A DNA stretch of 64,000 bases from Castellaniella caeni NBRC 101664. GTDB taxonomy: Bacteria > Pseudomonadota > Gammaproteobacteria > Burkholderiales > Burkholderiaceae_B. Shown one piece after another: positions 18,584 through 26,906 of this stretch (position 1 is its first letter; each line of letters opens with the position of its first letter). A program made the position numbers and the translations under genes. The notes below the pieces were generated by a model that worked only from the letters and a program-made list of their open reading frames with translations, ran no database searches and was not told where the DNA came from. Location: NCBI RefSeq assembly GCF_001592225.1, contig NZ_BCWN01000010.1, positions 49,572 through 113,571 of the forward strand, given 5' to 3'.

Positions 18584-18631
18584 ATTATAGGCCAGGCACC
18601 CCCCGTCTGGGGCATTTGCAAAGGGTGCCTG
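18584..18631 (-). promoter_or_regulatory. TATAAT -10 element with adjacent inverted repeat, upstream of the Pcm-like gene
   Basis: On the minus strand a perfect TATAAT (18589 to 18584) lies 33 bp ahead of the methyltransferase ATG; no good -35 is visible. Directly upstream, CAGGCACCC (18593-18601) and GGGTGCCTG (18623-18631) form a perfect 9-bp inverted repeat, which may be an operator or the terminator of the thiG-thiD unit. AGGGTTAACG (18567-18576), near the expected transcription start, matches nine bases of the palindrome described at 27116 and 63897. Confidence 0.5.
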
Positions 18632-18701
18632 ATCCGCGCAGCGGGACGGCCGTTTCCCGGGCGGGTTGTGCCGGGGGCTGGCGCGCGCGGTGGCGTGGCA
18701 T

Positions 18702-19523
18702 TCATGCCTGGGCGGGCCACCAGGCATGAAAGTGCTGCACTGGGCCGTGGCCCGAGCCCACCTGCAACTGGCCCGAGGCGGCGATGGCGCGTTCGAGATA
18801 GGCCTTGGCCTGGCGGGCGGCTTCGGGCACGTCGTTGACGCGCGGCAGCAGCGCGGCCAGCGCGGCCGACAAGGTGCAGCCCGTGCCGTGCGTATTGGGC
18901 GTTTCGATGCGGCGACCCGGCAGCTCGATCATGCGGTCGCCGTTGTGCAGCAGGTCGATCGTGTCGTTGCCTGGCAGGTGGCCGCCCTTGAGAAACACCC
19001 AGCGCCGCTCGTCGTCGGGCAGCAGGCGGCGCAGGCGTTCAGCGGCGCGGCGCATGTCCTTCAGATTGTCCGCCGGGCTTTGTTCCAGCAGCACACCCGC
19101 CTCGGGCAGATTGGGCGTGATGATGGTGGCCAGCGGCACCAGCCCTTCGCGCAGCGCCTCGACAGCCTGGCGTTCGAGCAGGTGGTCGCCGCTCTTGGCC
19201 ACCATGACGGGGTCGAGCACCAAGTGCGTGGGTTTCCAGTGGGCCAGCCGGTCAGCCACGGTGCGGGTGACGCCCACTTGGCCCAGCATGCCGATCTTCA
19301 CGGCGTCCACGCGCACGTCGGCAAACAGCGTGTCGATCTGTGCGGCCACGAAGTCGGGCGCCACGGGCGCGATTCGCGTGACGGCCTGCGTGTTCTGTGC
19401 GGTGAGGGCGGCAATGACCGCCATGCCGTAGGCGCCCAGGGCGCTCATGGTCTTGACGTCGGCCAGCACGCCGGCGCCGCCGGAGGGGTCGACCCCGGCA
19501 ATGGAAAGGGTGTTCGGGATCAT
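18702..19523 (-). CDS. thiD: Hydroxymethylpyrimidine/phosphomethylpyrimidine kinase
   Basis: 273 aa from the ATG at 19523. Ribokinase-like ThiD features are NTLSIAGVDPSGGAGVLADVK at the N-terminus, TAQNTQAV, DPVMVAKSGDHLL, the anion-hole region NTHGTGCTLSAALAA near the C-terminus and QVGSGHGPVQHFHAWW at the end. It phosphorylates HMP and HMP-P to HMP-PP for thiamine synthesis. It follows thiG in the same direction after about 100 bp, so the two form a small thiamine unit. Confidence 0.93.
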   Translation of the reverse strand: MIPNTLSIAGVDPSGGAGVLADVKTMSALGAYGMAVIAALTAQNTQAVTRIAPVAPDFVAAQIDTLFADVRVDAVKIGMLGQVGVTRTVADRLAHWKPTHLVLDPVMVAKSGDHLLERQAVEALREGLVPLATIITPNLPEAGVLLEQSPADNLKDMRRAAERLRRLLPDDERRWVFLKGGHLPGNDTIDLLHNGDRMIELPGRRIETPNTHGTGCTLSAALAALLPRVNDVPEAARQAKAYLERAIAASGQLQVGSGHGPVQHFHAWWPAQA

Positions 19524-19624
19524 GGCAGACCTCGTTCTGGTGTCGGAGTGTTTGGTGCCGCGACTCGGCGGGCAAGCTGGCGCTGCAGGCCAGCTTGCCT
19601 GTTCATCCACAGTGCGTGCGGGCC

Positions 19625-20428
19625 TCAGGCCGTCTTGCGAGACGGCAGCAGGCCCTCGGTGGGCGAGCTGGGGTCGGCGTCGTAATATTTGCGCTTGACA
19701 CGGCCCGCCAGATAGGCCTCGCGACCGGCCTCGACGGCCAGGCGCATGGCGCGCGCCATACGGATGGGTTCGCGCGCCCCGGCGATGGCGGTGTTCATGA
19801 GAATGGCGTCGCAGCCCAGTTCCATGGCGATGGCGGCGTCGGAAGCCGTGCCCACGCCGGCATCCACCAGCACGGGCACTTTGACCTGATCGATGATGAG
19901 GCGCAGGTTCCAGGGGTTGATGATGCCCATGCCCGAGCCGATGAGCGAGGCCAGCGGCATCACCGCCGCCACGCCGATGTCTTCGAGCATGCGGGCCTGG
20001 ATGGGGTCGTCGCTGCAGTAGACCATGACGTCGAAGCCGTCGGCCACCAGCGTACGCGCGGCGGCCAGGGTTTCGGGCATGTTGGGGAACAGGTTGCCCG
20101 CGTCGCCCAGCACTTCGAGCTTGCACAGATTATGGCCGTCGAGCAGCTCGCGCGCCAGGCGCAGCGTGCGCACGGCGTCGTCGGCGGTGTAGCAGCCCGC
20201 CGTGTTGGGCAGGATGGTATAGCGCTCGGGCGAGAGGAAATCCAGCAGATTGGGTTCGCCCGGATTCTGGCCGATATTGGTGCGGCGGATCGCCACGGTG
20301 ACGATTTCAGCGCCACTGGCTTCAATGGCCTGGCGGGTTTCGTCGAAGTCGCGGTATTTGCCGGTGCCGACCAGCAGGCGGGATTGGAAGGTGCGCTGGG
20401 CGATGGTGAGGGTATCTGCGGTGCTCAT
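19625..20428 (-). CDS. thiG: Thiazole synthase
   Basis: 267 aa from the ATG at 20428. ThiG features include [19 protein letters not shown] (about residues 14-32), [11 protein letters not shown], the Schiff-base lysine in [26 protein letters not shown] and [20 protein letters not shown]. It builds the thiazole phosphate of thiamine from deoxyxylulose phosphate, dehydroglycine and ThiS thiocarboxylate. No thiS is visible immediately upstream, unlike many thiG loci, and I see no THI-box riboswitch in the 165-bp leader. Confidence 0.94.
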   Translation of the reverse strand: MSTADTLTIAQRTFQSRLLVGTGKYRDFDETRQAIEASGAEIVTVAIRRTNIGQNPGEPNLLDFLSPERYTILPNTAGCYTADDAVRTLRLARELLDGHNLCKLEVLGDAGNLFPNMPETLAAARTLVADGFDVMVYCSDDPIQARMLEDIGVAAVMPLASLIGSGMGIINPWNLRLIIDQVKVPVLVDAGVGTASDAAIAMELGCDAILMNTAIAGAREPIRMARAMRLAVEAGREAYLAGRVKRKYYDADPSSPTEGLLPSRKTA

Positions 20429-20593
20429 GGTGTGCGTATCGTGTGCTCGATCGTCGGAGAGGGTGGCTGTCGGTGTGCCCCGTTGGCCGCCCTCAAGGAT
20501 AATCCATTTCATCCTGGCCGATGGCGCAAGCCCGGTTCGGAATGGGCACATTACAATCGCCTGTTCCGTAAACAGACGATCTTGGAGTCATCC

Positions 20594-20953
20594 ATGAGTG
20601 AGTACACCCCCGCCCCAGGGGCCGCTGATGCCAACCGCGAGGATGCTGGCAAAAAAGTGACCCAGCTGGTCTACATCCTGCAGGCCGTAGGCATGTTTCT
20701 GGGTGGCTTGCCTATCCTGGTGGGCATCATCATCAACTACGTCAAACGCGACGACGTCAGGGGCACGCTCTGGGAATCGCACTTTCGCTGGCAGATTCGC
20801 ACGTTCTGGTTTTCGCTGCTCTGGACGGTCGTGGGTTTCGTGCTGATGTTCGTGGTGGTCGGCTGGCTGGTCTTGGTGGCCAATACGGTCTGGACGATCT
20901 ATCGCGCCGTCAAGGGCTGGCTGTACCTCAACGACGGCAAAGCCATGTATTGA
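20594..20953 (+). CDS. Small DUF4870-type integral membrane protein
   Basis: 119 aa from the ATG at 20594. A hydrophilic N-terminus (about 1-22) is followed by LVYILQAVGMFLGGLPILVGIIINYVKRDDV, then WESHFRWQIRTFWFSLLW and two further helices; this is the pattern of the DUF4870/Tic20-like small membrane proteins. Function is unknown. The gene is divergent from thiG. A TACAAT stretch (about 20552) could be its -10, with no clear -35. Confidence 0.72.
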   Translation: MSEYTPAPGAADANREDAGKKVTQLVYILQAVGMFLGGLPILVGIIINYVKRDDVRGTLWESHFRWQIRTFWFSLLWTVVGFVLMFVVVGWLVLVANTVWTIYRAVKGWLYLNDGKAMY

Positions 20954-21013
20954 GCCATCCCCTGCCCGGATACCTACGAGCTGGGGGCAGACGAGTTCGA
21001 ACAACTCGGTGAG

Positions 21014-22093
21014 TCAGTGCCGCGTCGCTTCCAGGCCTCGGGCTGCGCGCAAGTCGCGGCAGATGGCCTCGGCGGCGTCGATCAGCCGGGGTCCTGGGCG
21101 GTGCAGCCAGTCGGGGTTGACGGCATACAGGCGGCCTGCGCGGGCGGCGCGCAGCCCGTGTGCGGCCCACCAGCGTGTGCGGGCCTGCAGCGTTTCGCCG
21201 CCGTAGGGCGACACGATCAGCACCTGCGGGTTCAGGTGCAGCACCGCTTCCAGGCTCACCTGGGGCGCGGCCGCCTGGCTGTTCGCATAGGGGTTGACGC
21301 CACCACAGCGCGCCAGCAGATCGTTGATGAGCGGGTCTTTACCCAGCGTGAACAGCGGGTCGGTACTGACTTCAATGAAGACGCTCTGTGCGGGGGGCGG
21401 GGCGGGGCGCAGGGCGGCAATGCGTCGTTCCAGCTGGGCGGCCTGGGCTTCGGCTTGGGTTCGTGTGCCCAGTTTGTTGCCCAGATCGCGCACCAGGGCC
21501 GGGATGCCTTCCAGCGTCTGCGGGTTGGCGTAGATCAGCGGAATGTCCAGCGGCTGCAGCCGCGCCGCCAGCGCCCGGCTGGCCTCGGTGGGATACCAGG
21601 CTACCACTAGCGTGGGTTTCAGCGCCAGGATGGCTTCCTGGCTGTATTCCACCCCGTCGCCGATGCGGGCGATGGCGCGCGCAGTGGGCGGATAGTCGCT
21701 GTGCAGCACGGTGCCGACGATGTCGGCCCCCGCGCCCGCCGCATAGACCAGCTCTGTGGCGCTGGGCGCCAGGGTGATGATGCGCGGGCGCGGGGCGGCC
21801 TGTGTGGGTGCCACCGCGGCTGGCACATGCACGGCCAAAGCGGGTGCAGATACTGCTGCCGATGCTGTTGTAGCCTGCGTGGCTGATGCTGTTCTGGCCG
21901 CAGGTGCTTCTATTGCCTCAGCGGCGGCTGCTATTGTCGTTACTGTTACTGTTGCTGCGGTTGCTGGCGGGCAGAGCAGGCTGCCGACCAGCAACATGGC
22001 CGTGCCGACGGGACGCAGGCGTGCCCAGACGGCGGCTCGCGTTGCGAACCAGTGCCGTGTGCGTGCAGCCCAGCTTGTCCCGCCGTCCGGCAT
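21014..22093 (-). CDS. btuF: Periplasmic cobalamin-binding protein, BtuF-like
   Basis: 359 aa. The N-terminus is unusually long: a signal region around residues 28-47 (MLLVGSLLCPPATA), then a low-complexity Ala/Thr linker (about 48-100). The class-III binding fold begins at PRIITLAPSATELVYAAGAGADIVGTVLHSDYPP, with GDGVEYSQEAILALKPTLVVAW typical of BtuF. It begins only 2 bp after the btuB stop, so it is in the riboswitch-controlled btuB transcript. It should deliver vitamin B12 to BtuCD, but btuC and btuD are not next to it in this window. Confidence 0.88.
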   Translation of the reverse strand: MPDGGTSWAARTRHWFATRAAVWARLRPVGTAMLLVGSLLCPPATAATVTVTTIAAAAEAIEAPAARTASATQATTASAAVSAPALAVHVPAAVAPTQAAPRPRIITLAPSATELVYAAGAGADIVGTVLHSDYPPTARAIARIGDGVEYSQEAILALKPTLVVAWYPTEASRALAARLQPLDIPLIYANPQTLEGIPALVRDLGNKLGTRTQAEAQAAQLERRIAALRPAPPPAQSVFIEVSTDPLFTLGKDPLINDLLARCGGVNPYANSQAAAPQVSLEAVLHLNPQVLIVSPYGGETLQARTRWWAAHGLRAARAGRLYAVNPDWLHRPGPRLIDAAEAICRDLRAARGLEATRH

Positions 22094-22095
22094 GC

Positions 22096-24030
22096 TTACA
22101 TCCGCCAGGACAGGTTGACGAACACGTTGGAACCCGGCGTGTTGTAGCCGTCCACCAGCACGTAGTCCTTGTCGAACACGTTGTTCCAGCGCACTTGCAC
22201 CCCCAGCGACTTGCTGAAGTCGTAGGCGGCAGTCAGGTTGACGAGCGAGAAGCCGCCCAGGCGTGTTTGGTTGGCCGCATCATCGTAGCGATTGCCGGTG
22301 TACTCGTATTCGGCCCCCAGCTTCAGCGCCTGGATGCGGTGTTCGACGCTGGCGTGGAAGACTTGGCGGGCACGACGCAGAAGTGTTGAGCCTTCTGCAG
22401 GGAAGTAACCTTGTGCTGCCTGTGGTGTGTCATTGCGTGGATCCAAGAAATCTGCGCTTGCACGAAGCGTCGTGTCACCCAGTCTCTGTTCACCTGTTAG
22501 TGTGAGACCGCGGATAGTGGCTCTACTAGTGTTCTTTGCCGTGTTATAGCCGAGTGCAGGGTCAAAGACGTATCCACTGATCAGATTTCTGATGCGATTT
22601 TGATAGATCGTGGCTCGTACCAGCGTTGCTTCGGTTTGGTACTGCACGTGCGCTTCGATGTTTTTAGATTTTTCTGGCTTCAGGTTCGGGTTGCCCTGAA
22701 AGATATCTCCATACCCGTAGTCGGTAAAGGGTGTGTACATATCATTGAATGTTGGTGCACGGAACCCAGTGTTTCCAGCAATCCCGACCTGCCAGGCATT
22801 CGTTAGATCGAAATCCAGCCCCAGGCTGCCGGTCGCCTGGTTGCCGTAGTCCGTGTAGTTATCGTTGCGCACGCTGGCTTGCGTATGCAGGCGATCGAAT
22901 TTGCCCTTGTAAATGAGGCCGACAGCATTGGTGTTGCGTCCTGCTTGATCGTACTGTGTGCTGCTTTCAACGCGCTCTTCCTGCCGTTCAAGCAGCAGCG
23001 AGAGATGCTGATCCTGGATGGGGGTGACGGTGTTGATCCAGCTATATTGCCGCTTGAGAGAATTGAATAGCGTGTTGTAGGTGCGGTCATCGTACCCGTC
23101 TTTCGTAAAGCCGAATTTCAAGTCGCTTTCCCACCAATCCGTGATTCGGTCTGTGCTGGTGACTCCATAGGCTTGCTGGCGGTAGAAGGCGTAAGCGTCT
23201 GGCACAGATGAGCCCGCATCGTAGTCGCCGCGTATTTGACTGTTGTAAGCGGTGAGCCCAATGCGGTGGCCTTCAGCCCAGCGGTAACCCAAAGTGCCGG
23301 AGACCGCGTGGCTGCGATAGCCGTCCTTATCGGCGTAGTGCCCGAGGTTATCGCTGTTGTTTGCCATACGCTTGCGCGTCGCATCAAACCCCTTGCTGTC
23401 GTTCGCGCTGGCCGACAGGCTGTAGTCCCAGCCGTCGCTGGCGCCCGACAGGCCCAGGCTGGATTTCGAGGTTTCGTATGTGCCGTAGCCGACGTTGGCC
23501 CAGGCCGACAGCGGGCGATCCTGTTCGCCCTTTTTGGTGATGATGTTGATCACCCCGCCAATGGCGTCAGAGCCATACAGGCTGCTGGCCGCGCCGCGCA
23601 CGATTTCGATGCGTTCCACCATGGCTGGATCGATGGCCGGGAAAGCTGCGCCGCCTGAAGTAGAGCCGTTGATGCGCATGCCGTCGATCAGGATCAGTGA
23701 CTGGTTGGTGCTAGCGCCGCGCAGGTACAGGCCGGTCGCTGTCTGCGGCCCGCCGTTGGTCGTGAACTGCACGCCTGGTGCCTGGCCGATGATCTGCGCC
23801 AGGCTTTCACCTGGGGCGTTGGCCAGTTGTTCGGGGCCGATCACGGTGACATCGCCCACGACATCACTCAGCGGCTCGGCCATGCGGCTGGGGGTGACGA
23901 CGATCTCGGACAGGCGGGAGACCGGGGTGGTCGATGGCGCGTCAGCGGAGTTCTGGGATTGGGCCGTGGCGGCCAGGGGAAACAGACAGATGGCGGCGGC
24001 CAGCGTGCGCCGTGAGAATGGGATGCTCAT
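22096..24030 (-). CDS. btuB: TonB-dependent vitamin B12 receptor, BtuB-like
   Basis: 644 aa from the ATG at 24030, which gives a normal signal peptide (TLAAAICLFPLAATAQ). A TonB-box-like SEIVVTPSRM follows (about residues 45-54), then the plug domain with EQLANAPGESLAQIIGQAPG, GLYLRGASTNQSLILIDGMR and SSLYGSDAIGGVINIITKKG. The 22-strand barrel ends in NVFVNLSWRM, the usual aromatic-terminal strand. The cobalamin riboswitch upstream and btuF immediately downstream identify the substrate. The middle of the gene is clearly less GC-rich: 58 of 120 bases are G/C at 22501-22620 against 43 of 60 at 23881-23940, suggesting mosaic origin of the barrel region. Confidence 0.93.
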   Translation of the reverse strand: MSIPFSRRTLAAAICLFPLAATAQSQNSADAPSTTPVSRLSEIVVTPSRMAEPLSDVVGDVTVIGPEQLANAPGESLAQIIGQAPGVQFTTNGGPQTATGLYLRGASTNQSLILIDGMRINGSTSGGAAFPAIDPAMVERIEIVRGAASSLYGSDAIGGVINIITKKGEQDRPLSAWANVGYGTYETSKSSLGLSGASDGWDYSLSASANDSKGFDATRKRMANNSDNLGHYADKDGYRSHAVSGTLGYRWAEGHRIGLTAYNSQIRGDYDAGSSVPDAYAFYRQQAYGVTSTDRITDWWESDLKFGFTKDGYDDRTYNTLFNSLKRQYSWINTVTPIQDQHLSLLLERQEERVESSTQYDQAGRNTNAVGLIYKGKFDRLHTQASVRNDNYTDYGNQATGSLGLDFDLTNAWQVGIAGNTGFRAPTFNDMYTPFTDYGYGDIFQGNPNLKPEKSKNIEAHVQYQTEATLVRATIYQNRIRNLISGYVFDPALGYNTAKNTSRATIRGLTLTGEQRLGDTTLRASADFLDPRNDTPQAAQGYFPAEGSTLLRRARQVFHASVEHRIQALKLGAEYEYTGNRYDDAANQTRLGGFSLVNLTAAYDFSKSLGVQVRWNNVFDKDYVLVDGYNTPGSNVFVNLSWRM

Positions 24031-24044
24031 GAGTAGCCCTGTGT

Positions 24045-24064
24045 GGTGCGCGTCCCCGCACACC
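24045..24064 (-). promoter_or_regulatory. Candidate expression-platform hairpin of the btuB riboswitch
   Basis: On the minus strand GGTGTGCG (24064-24057) pairs with CGCGCACC (24052-24045) around GGGA, with one G-U pair, ending 14 bases before the btuB ATG. This is the right place for a switch hairpin that occludes the ribosome-binding site when cobalamin is bound. No T-run follows, so translational control is more likely than termination. Confidence 0.55.
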
Positions 24065-24146
24065 GTTGTTATTGAGGCCTGTCCGTGAACAGCCGCCGCC
24101 GGGAAGGGTAAGGCGGTGTGGCTGTCGGGCAGACGTAGGGAAGGTT

Positions 24147-24300
24147 GAAGCAGGCCGGTATCGGGCTGGCAATGGCCGGGCGTGTGGCCTGGCCGATGCG
24201 CACCGTTGCGGGGGCAGCACAGCTGGGGGTTGCAAGGCAAACCGTCTGTTTCCCGTTTGAATGCCGGGACGTGCGAGCACATCCCGGCATACCTGGTTCG
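24147..24300 (-). promoter_or_regulatory. Cobalamin riboswitch
   Basis: Read on the minus strand the leader contains the ordered landmarks of the cobalamin aptamer. A P1 strand GAACCAGG (24299-24292) pairs with CCTGCTTC (24154-24147) at 7 of 8 positions. A long hairpin lies at 24290-24261 with 9-bp arms. AACGGGAA is followed by CTGCCCCCGCAACGGT (the conserved core), and the B12 box AGCCCGATACCGGCC ends the aptamer (about 24167-24153). It lies between a TATAAT promoter (24312-24307) and btuB, so adenosylcobalamin or a related corrinoid should repress btuB-btuF. Confidence 0.92.
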
Positions 24301-24306
24301 ATGCGT

Positions 24307-24336
24307 ATTATAAGGTTCGTCTGCCCAGCCTCTGAA
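24307..24336 (-). promoter_or_regulatory. Promoter of the btuB riboswitch transcript
   Basis: On the minus strand TTCAGA (24336-24331), an 18-bp spacer and a perfect TATAAT (24312-24307) form a sigma-70 type promoter. The expected start, about 24300, coincides with the 5' end of the cobalamin aptamer, which supports both calls. Confidence 0.75.
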
Positions 24337-24346
24337 GGCCCCAGCA

Positions 24347-24375
24347 TTCATGGGCGTTCGTGGGGTTTGTATACT
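24347..24375 (+). promoter_or_regulatory. Promoter of cobT, divergent from the btuB promoter
   Basis: TTCATG (24347-24352), a 17-bp spacer and TATACT (24370-24375) precede the cobT ATG at 24402 by about 26 bp, leaving a leader too short for a riboswitch. The two divergent promoters are about 35 bp apart. Confidence 0.6.
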
Positions 24376-24401
24376 GCATACCTCATTTTCCTGTGCTTGG
24401 T

Positions 24402-25439
24402 ATGCCGTTCAATTCTCCCCCCATCACGCCCACCCGGGACGACACCTTGTCGCTGCGCCTGCGGCAGCGCATCGACGGCAAGACCAAGCCGCGCGGCAGC
24501 CTGGGGCGCCTGGAATCCCTGGCGCAGCAGATCGGCATGATCCGCCGTACGCTGGCGCCAACGCTGTCGGCCCCTGTCGTGTACGTCTTTGCCGCCGATC
24601 ATGGCGTGGCAAACGAAGGCGTGTCCGCCTATCCGCAGGACGTCACCTGGCAGATGGTGGAAAACTTTCTTGCCGGAGGCGCGGCCATCAACGTGCTGGC
24701 GCGCCAGCAAGGCGTGCGGCTGCAGGTCGTCGATGCCGGGGTGAAGCACGATTTTGGCGTCCGCGACGGCCTGCTGAACCGCAAAATTCGTGCGGCCAGC
24801 GGCAATCTGGCCAGCGAACCCGCCATGACGCTGGTCGAGTGCGCGCAAGCCTTGCAGGCGGGCGTGGATTTGATGGCGCAAGAAGACAGCATCGTTGTGG
24901 GCTTTGGCGAGATGGGCATCGCCAACACCACGCCCGCGGCGGCGCTCATGCACCGGTTCACCGGCCTGGCCGTCGCCGAGTGCGTGGGGGCGGGCACGGG
25001 CCTGGATGCCGCGGGCGTGCGGCACAAGGTGTCGGTGATCGAGCGGGCCGTGCGTTTGCATGCGGCGGCGTCCGTGCCGCTGCAGGCGCTGGCCGCGCTG
25101 GGCGGGCTCGAAATCGCCATGATGGCCGGCGCCATGCTGGGTGCGGCCTCGCGCCGCAAGGTGCTGCTTATCGACGGCTTCATTGCCACCGCCGCCTTGC
25201 TGGCGGCCTCGCGTTTTGACGTCAATGTGCTGGACTACTGTGTGTTCTGTCACCAGTCGCAAGAGCGCGGCCACGCCCGCCTGCTGCAGATTCTGGGCGG
25301 CGAACCGCTCTTGGCTCTGGGCTTGCGCCTGGGCGAAGGCACCGGCTGCGTACTGGCCTGGCCCCTGGTGCAGGCCGCCGCCGCGTTCTTGTGCGAGATG
25401 GCCAGCTTCGAGGGCGCGGGCGTCAGCGACCAGGCGTGA
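24402..25439 (+). CDS. cobT: Nicotinate-nucleotide--dimethylbenzimidazole phosphoribosyltransferase
   Basis: 345 aa from the ATG at 24402; an in-frame upstream extension starts inside the promoter. CobT hallmarks are RIDGKTKPRGSLGRLE (about residues 20-35), VYVFAADHGVANEGVSAYPQ, GFGEMGIANTTPAAAL and the C-terminal LRLGEGTGCVLAWPLV with the catalytic glutamate. It makes alpha-ribazole phosphate for the lower ligand of cobalamin. It starts the rightward cobalamin-salvage set cobT-cobS-cobC, interrupted by a toxin-antitoxin pair. Confidence 0.95.
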   Translation: MPFNSPPITPTRDDTLSLRLRQRIDGKTKPRGSLGRLESLAQQIGMIRRTLAPTLSAPVVYVFAADHGVANEGVSAYPQDVTWQMVENFLAGGAAINVLARQQGVRLQVVDAGVKHDFGVRDGLLNRKIRAASGNLASEPAMTLVECAQALQAGVDLMAQEDSIVVGFGEMGIANTTPAAALMHRFTGLAVAECVGAGTGLDAAGVRHKVSVIERAVRLHAAASVPLQALAALGGLEIAMMAGAMLGAASRRKVLLIDGFIATAALLAASRFDVNVLDYCVFCHQSQERGHARLLQILGGEPLLALGLRLGEGTGCVLAWPLVQAAAAFLCEMASFEGAGVSDQA

Positions 25440-25465
25440 GCAATCAGCGGTAGTGACGGTCGATT

Positions 25466-25786
25466 TCAAGCAATTCCGGTGACCACGAGCAGCGCGCGTT
25501 CGATGGCCCGTATGGCTTCATGGTCGAGATGCCCGAAGATAGGCCCCGTTCTTGCCCTGGGTAAGGTGGAGATTTTATCAACCATGACTTGCGAGCGAAC
25601 CTGCAAGCCGTTGGAAGCATCAGGATCGATGGTGACCCTGAATGCCGCATTGCGGAGTTCGCTTGTGACGGGGCAGATGATGACGCTGTTGAGTTCTGCC
25701 AGTAGATTGGACTGAATGACCAAGGCGGGTCGTGGCTTGCCGTAAGCACCGGGCAGCGAGACGACGACGAGGTCGCCGCGTTGCAT
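25466..25786 (-). CDS. MazF/PemK-family toxin (mRNA interferase)
   Basis: 106 aa. The MazF fold is recognisable from the opening MQRGDLVVVSLPGAYGKPRPALVIQSN, the central VIICPVTSELRNAAFRVTI and the C-terminal VMVDKISTLPRARTGPIFGHL, where the conserved S/T and R of the RNase centre lie. Family members cut single-stranded mRNA and are held inactive by a cognate antitoxin. It is encoded leftward, and its ATG overlaps the antitoxin stop codon by one base (TAATG). It sits between two cobalamin genes facing the other way, and the 25440-26048 region is less GC-rich than cobT or cobS. Confidence 0.87.
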   Translation of the reverse strand: MQRGDLVVVSLPGAYGKPRPALVIQSNLLAELNSVIICPVTSELRNAAFRVTIDPDASNGLQVRSQVMVDKISTLPRARTGPIFGHLDHEAIRAIERALLVVTGIA

Positions 25787-25986
25787 TAGCGCCAGCCTTC
25801 GATATCATGCATAGCCGCTTCAGTCAGCGCAAGAACGCTTTGCTCTTCGGCGTCGCTGTTGAGTGCGATGCATTGTTCTTTTATAGCCTGCGCATAGCCA
25901 GATAGTTGGGTGTCAGGTACCCAGAGTTGAAGCGAGCGTAGCTGGTTTTGCTGTGGACGACGCTGGTTTCGTATTGAATGGTGCAT
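25786..25986 (-). CDS. MazE-like antitoxin (DUF3018 type)
   Basis: 66 aa from the ATG at 25986; a longer in-frame start at 26034 would add residues unlike the family. The core RSLQLWVPDTQLSGYAQAIK is the signature of the short MazE-family/DUF3018 antitoxins that accompany MazF toxins, and the acidic C-terminal half would wrap the toxin. It precedes the toxin gene and overlaps it by one base, the usual order. As in other such modules the pair should repress its own promoter, which must lie in 25987-26075. Confidence 0.8.
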   Translation of the reverse strand: MHHSIRNQRRPQQNQLRSLQLWVPDTQLSGYAQAIKEQCIALNSDAEEQSVLALTEAAMHDIEGWR

Positions 25987-26075
25987 GATACGCTTCCTAT
26001 TGGGCTGATGAGAGTAGGCTAGCTTGCCCGACAACGAACGGCAAGCACGTGTATGATTTTTTGGTCTCTTTCTTG

Positions 26076-26897
26076 ATGTCTCTTTTTTCTGCTTTCGCCT
26101 GGTGCACCCAGAAGGGCCGTGTCTGCCGCCTGCAACACGAGTGTCGGCTGTTTTTCACGGCCCTGCAGTTCTTTACGCGCCTGCCGATTCCGACGTGGGT
26201 GGGTTTCAAGCCCGCCTGGCTGCAGCACTGCACGCGCTACTACCCGCTGGTGGGCTGGGTGGTGGGCGGGCTTGGCGCGTTCGTGTATCTGCTGGCGAAC
26301 AGTGTCTGGCCGCAGGCGGTGGCCGTGCTGCTGTCCATGGCGGCCAGCTTGGTGGTCACCGGGGCTTTTCATGAAGACGGCTTTGCCGACACCTGTGATG
26401 GTCTGGGCGGGGCGGTGAGCAAAGAACGGGCCTTGCAGATCATGAAAGACTCGCGCATCGGCACCTATGGCGCGGCGGGCCTGGGCCTGATGTTGGCGCT
26501 GAAATTTGCAACGCTGAACGCCTTGCCGCCCGCCTGGACGGCGGCGGCCCTCATGCTGGCGCACCCGGCCTCGCGCCTGGGCTCGGCGCTCATCATCTGG
26601 CGCATGCGCTATGCGCGTGAAGAGGGCAAGGCCAAGCCGCTGGGGCATCGCATGCGCGGATATGAACTCGTCATTGCGTCCGTTTGCGGGCTGCTGCCCG
26701 CCGTCGCGCTGGGCGCAGCGCGCATCGTGCCGTCGGCTGGCGTCGCCATGGCCTTGCTGCTGGGCCTGGCGGGGACGATCTGGATGGCGCGCCTGCTGGC
26801 GCGGCGCCTGGACGGTTATACCGGAGACGGCCTGGGGGCCGCCCAGCAGCTGGGCGAACTGGGCTGCTATCTGGGGCTGCTGTCGGTGCTGGGCTGA
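26076..26897 (+). CDS. cobS: Adenosylcobinamide-GDP ribazoletransferase
   Basis: 273 aa if started at the ATG at 26076; a GTG at 26049 is in frame and would add nine hydrophobic residues. No clear ribosome-binding site decides between them. CobS features are RLFFTALQFFTRLPIPTWV (about residues 24-42), HEDGFADTCDGLGGAVSKER (the metal-binding DGxxDxxDG-like motif), IMKDSRIGTYGAAGLGLML and several membrane helices. It joins alpha-ribazole to adenosylcobinamide-GDP, the last step of cobalamin assembly, at the inner membrane. Confidence 0.93.
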   Translation: MSLFSAFAWCTQKGRVCRLQHECRLFFTALQFFTRLPIPTWVGFKPAWLQHCTRYYPLVGWVVGGLGAFVYLLANSVWPQAVAVLLSMAASLVVTGAFHEDGFADTCDGLGGAVSKERALQIMKDSRIGTYGAAGLGLMLALKFATLNALPPAWTAAALMLAHPASRLGSALIIWRMRYAREEGKAKPLGHRMRGYELVIASVCGLLPAVALGAARIVPSAGVAMALLLGLAGTIWMARLLARRLDGYTGDGLGAAQQLGELGCYLGLLSVLG

Positions 26898-26906
26898 ATC
26901 GGCGGC

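Noticed and set aside
20429..20593. Possible TPP riboswitch before thiG
   Set aside because: The conserved CTGAGA and ACC-TGATCTGG-type boxes are absent on the minus strand.
25987..26034. Longer start for the MazE-like antitoxin
   Set aside because: The added residues are unlike the family and the ATG at 25986 gives the normal short antitoxin.
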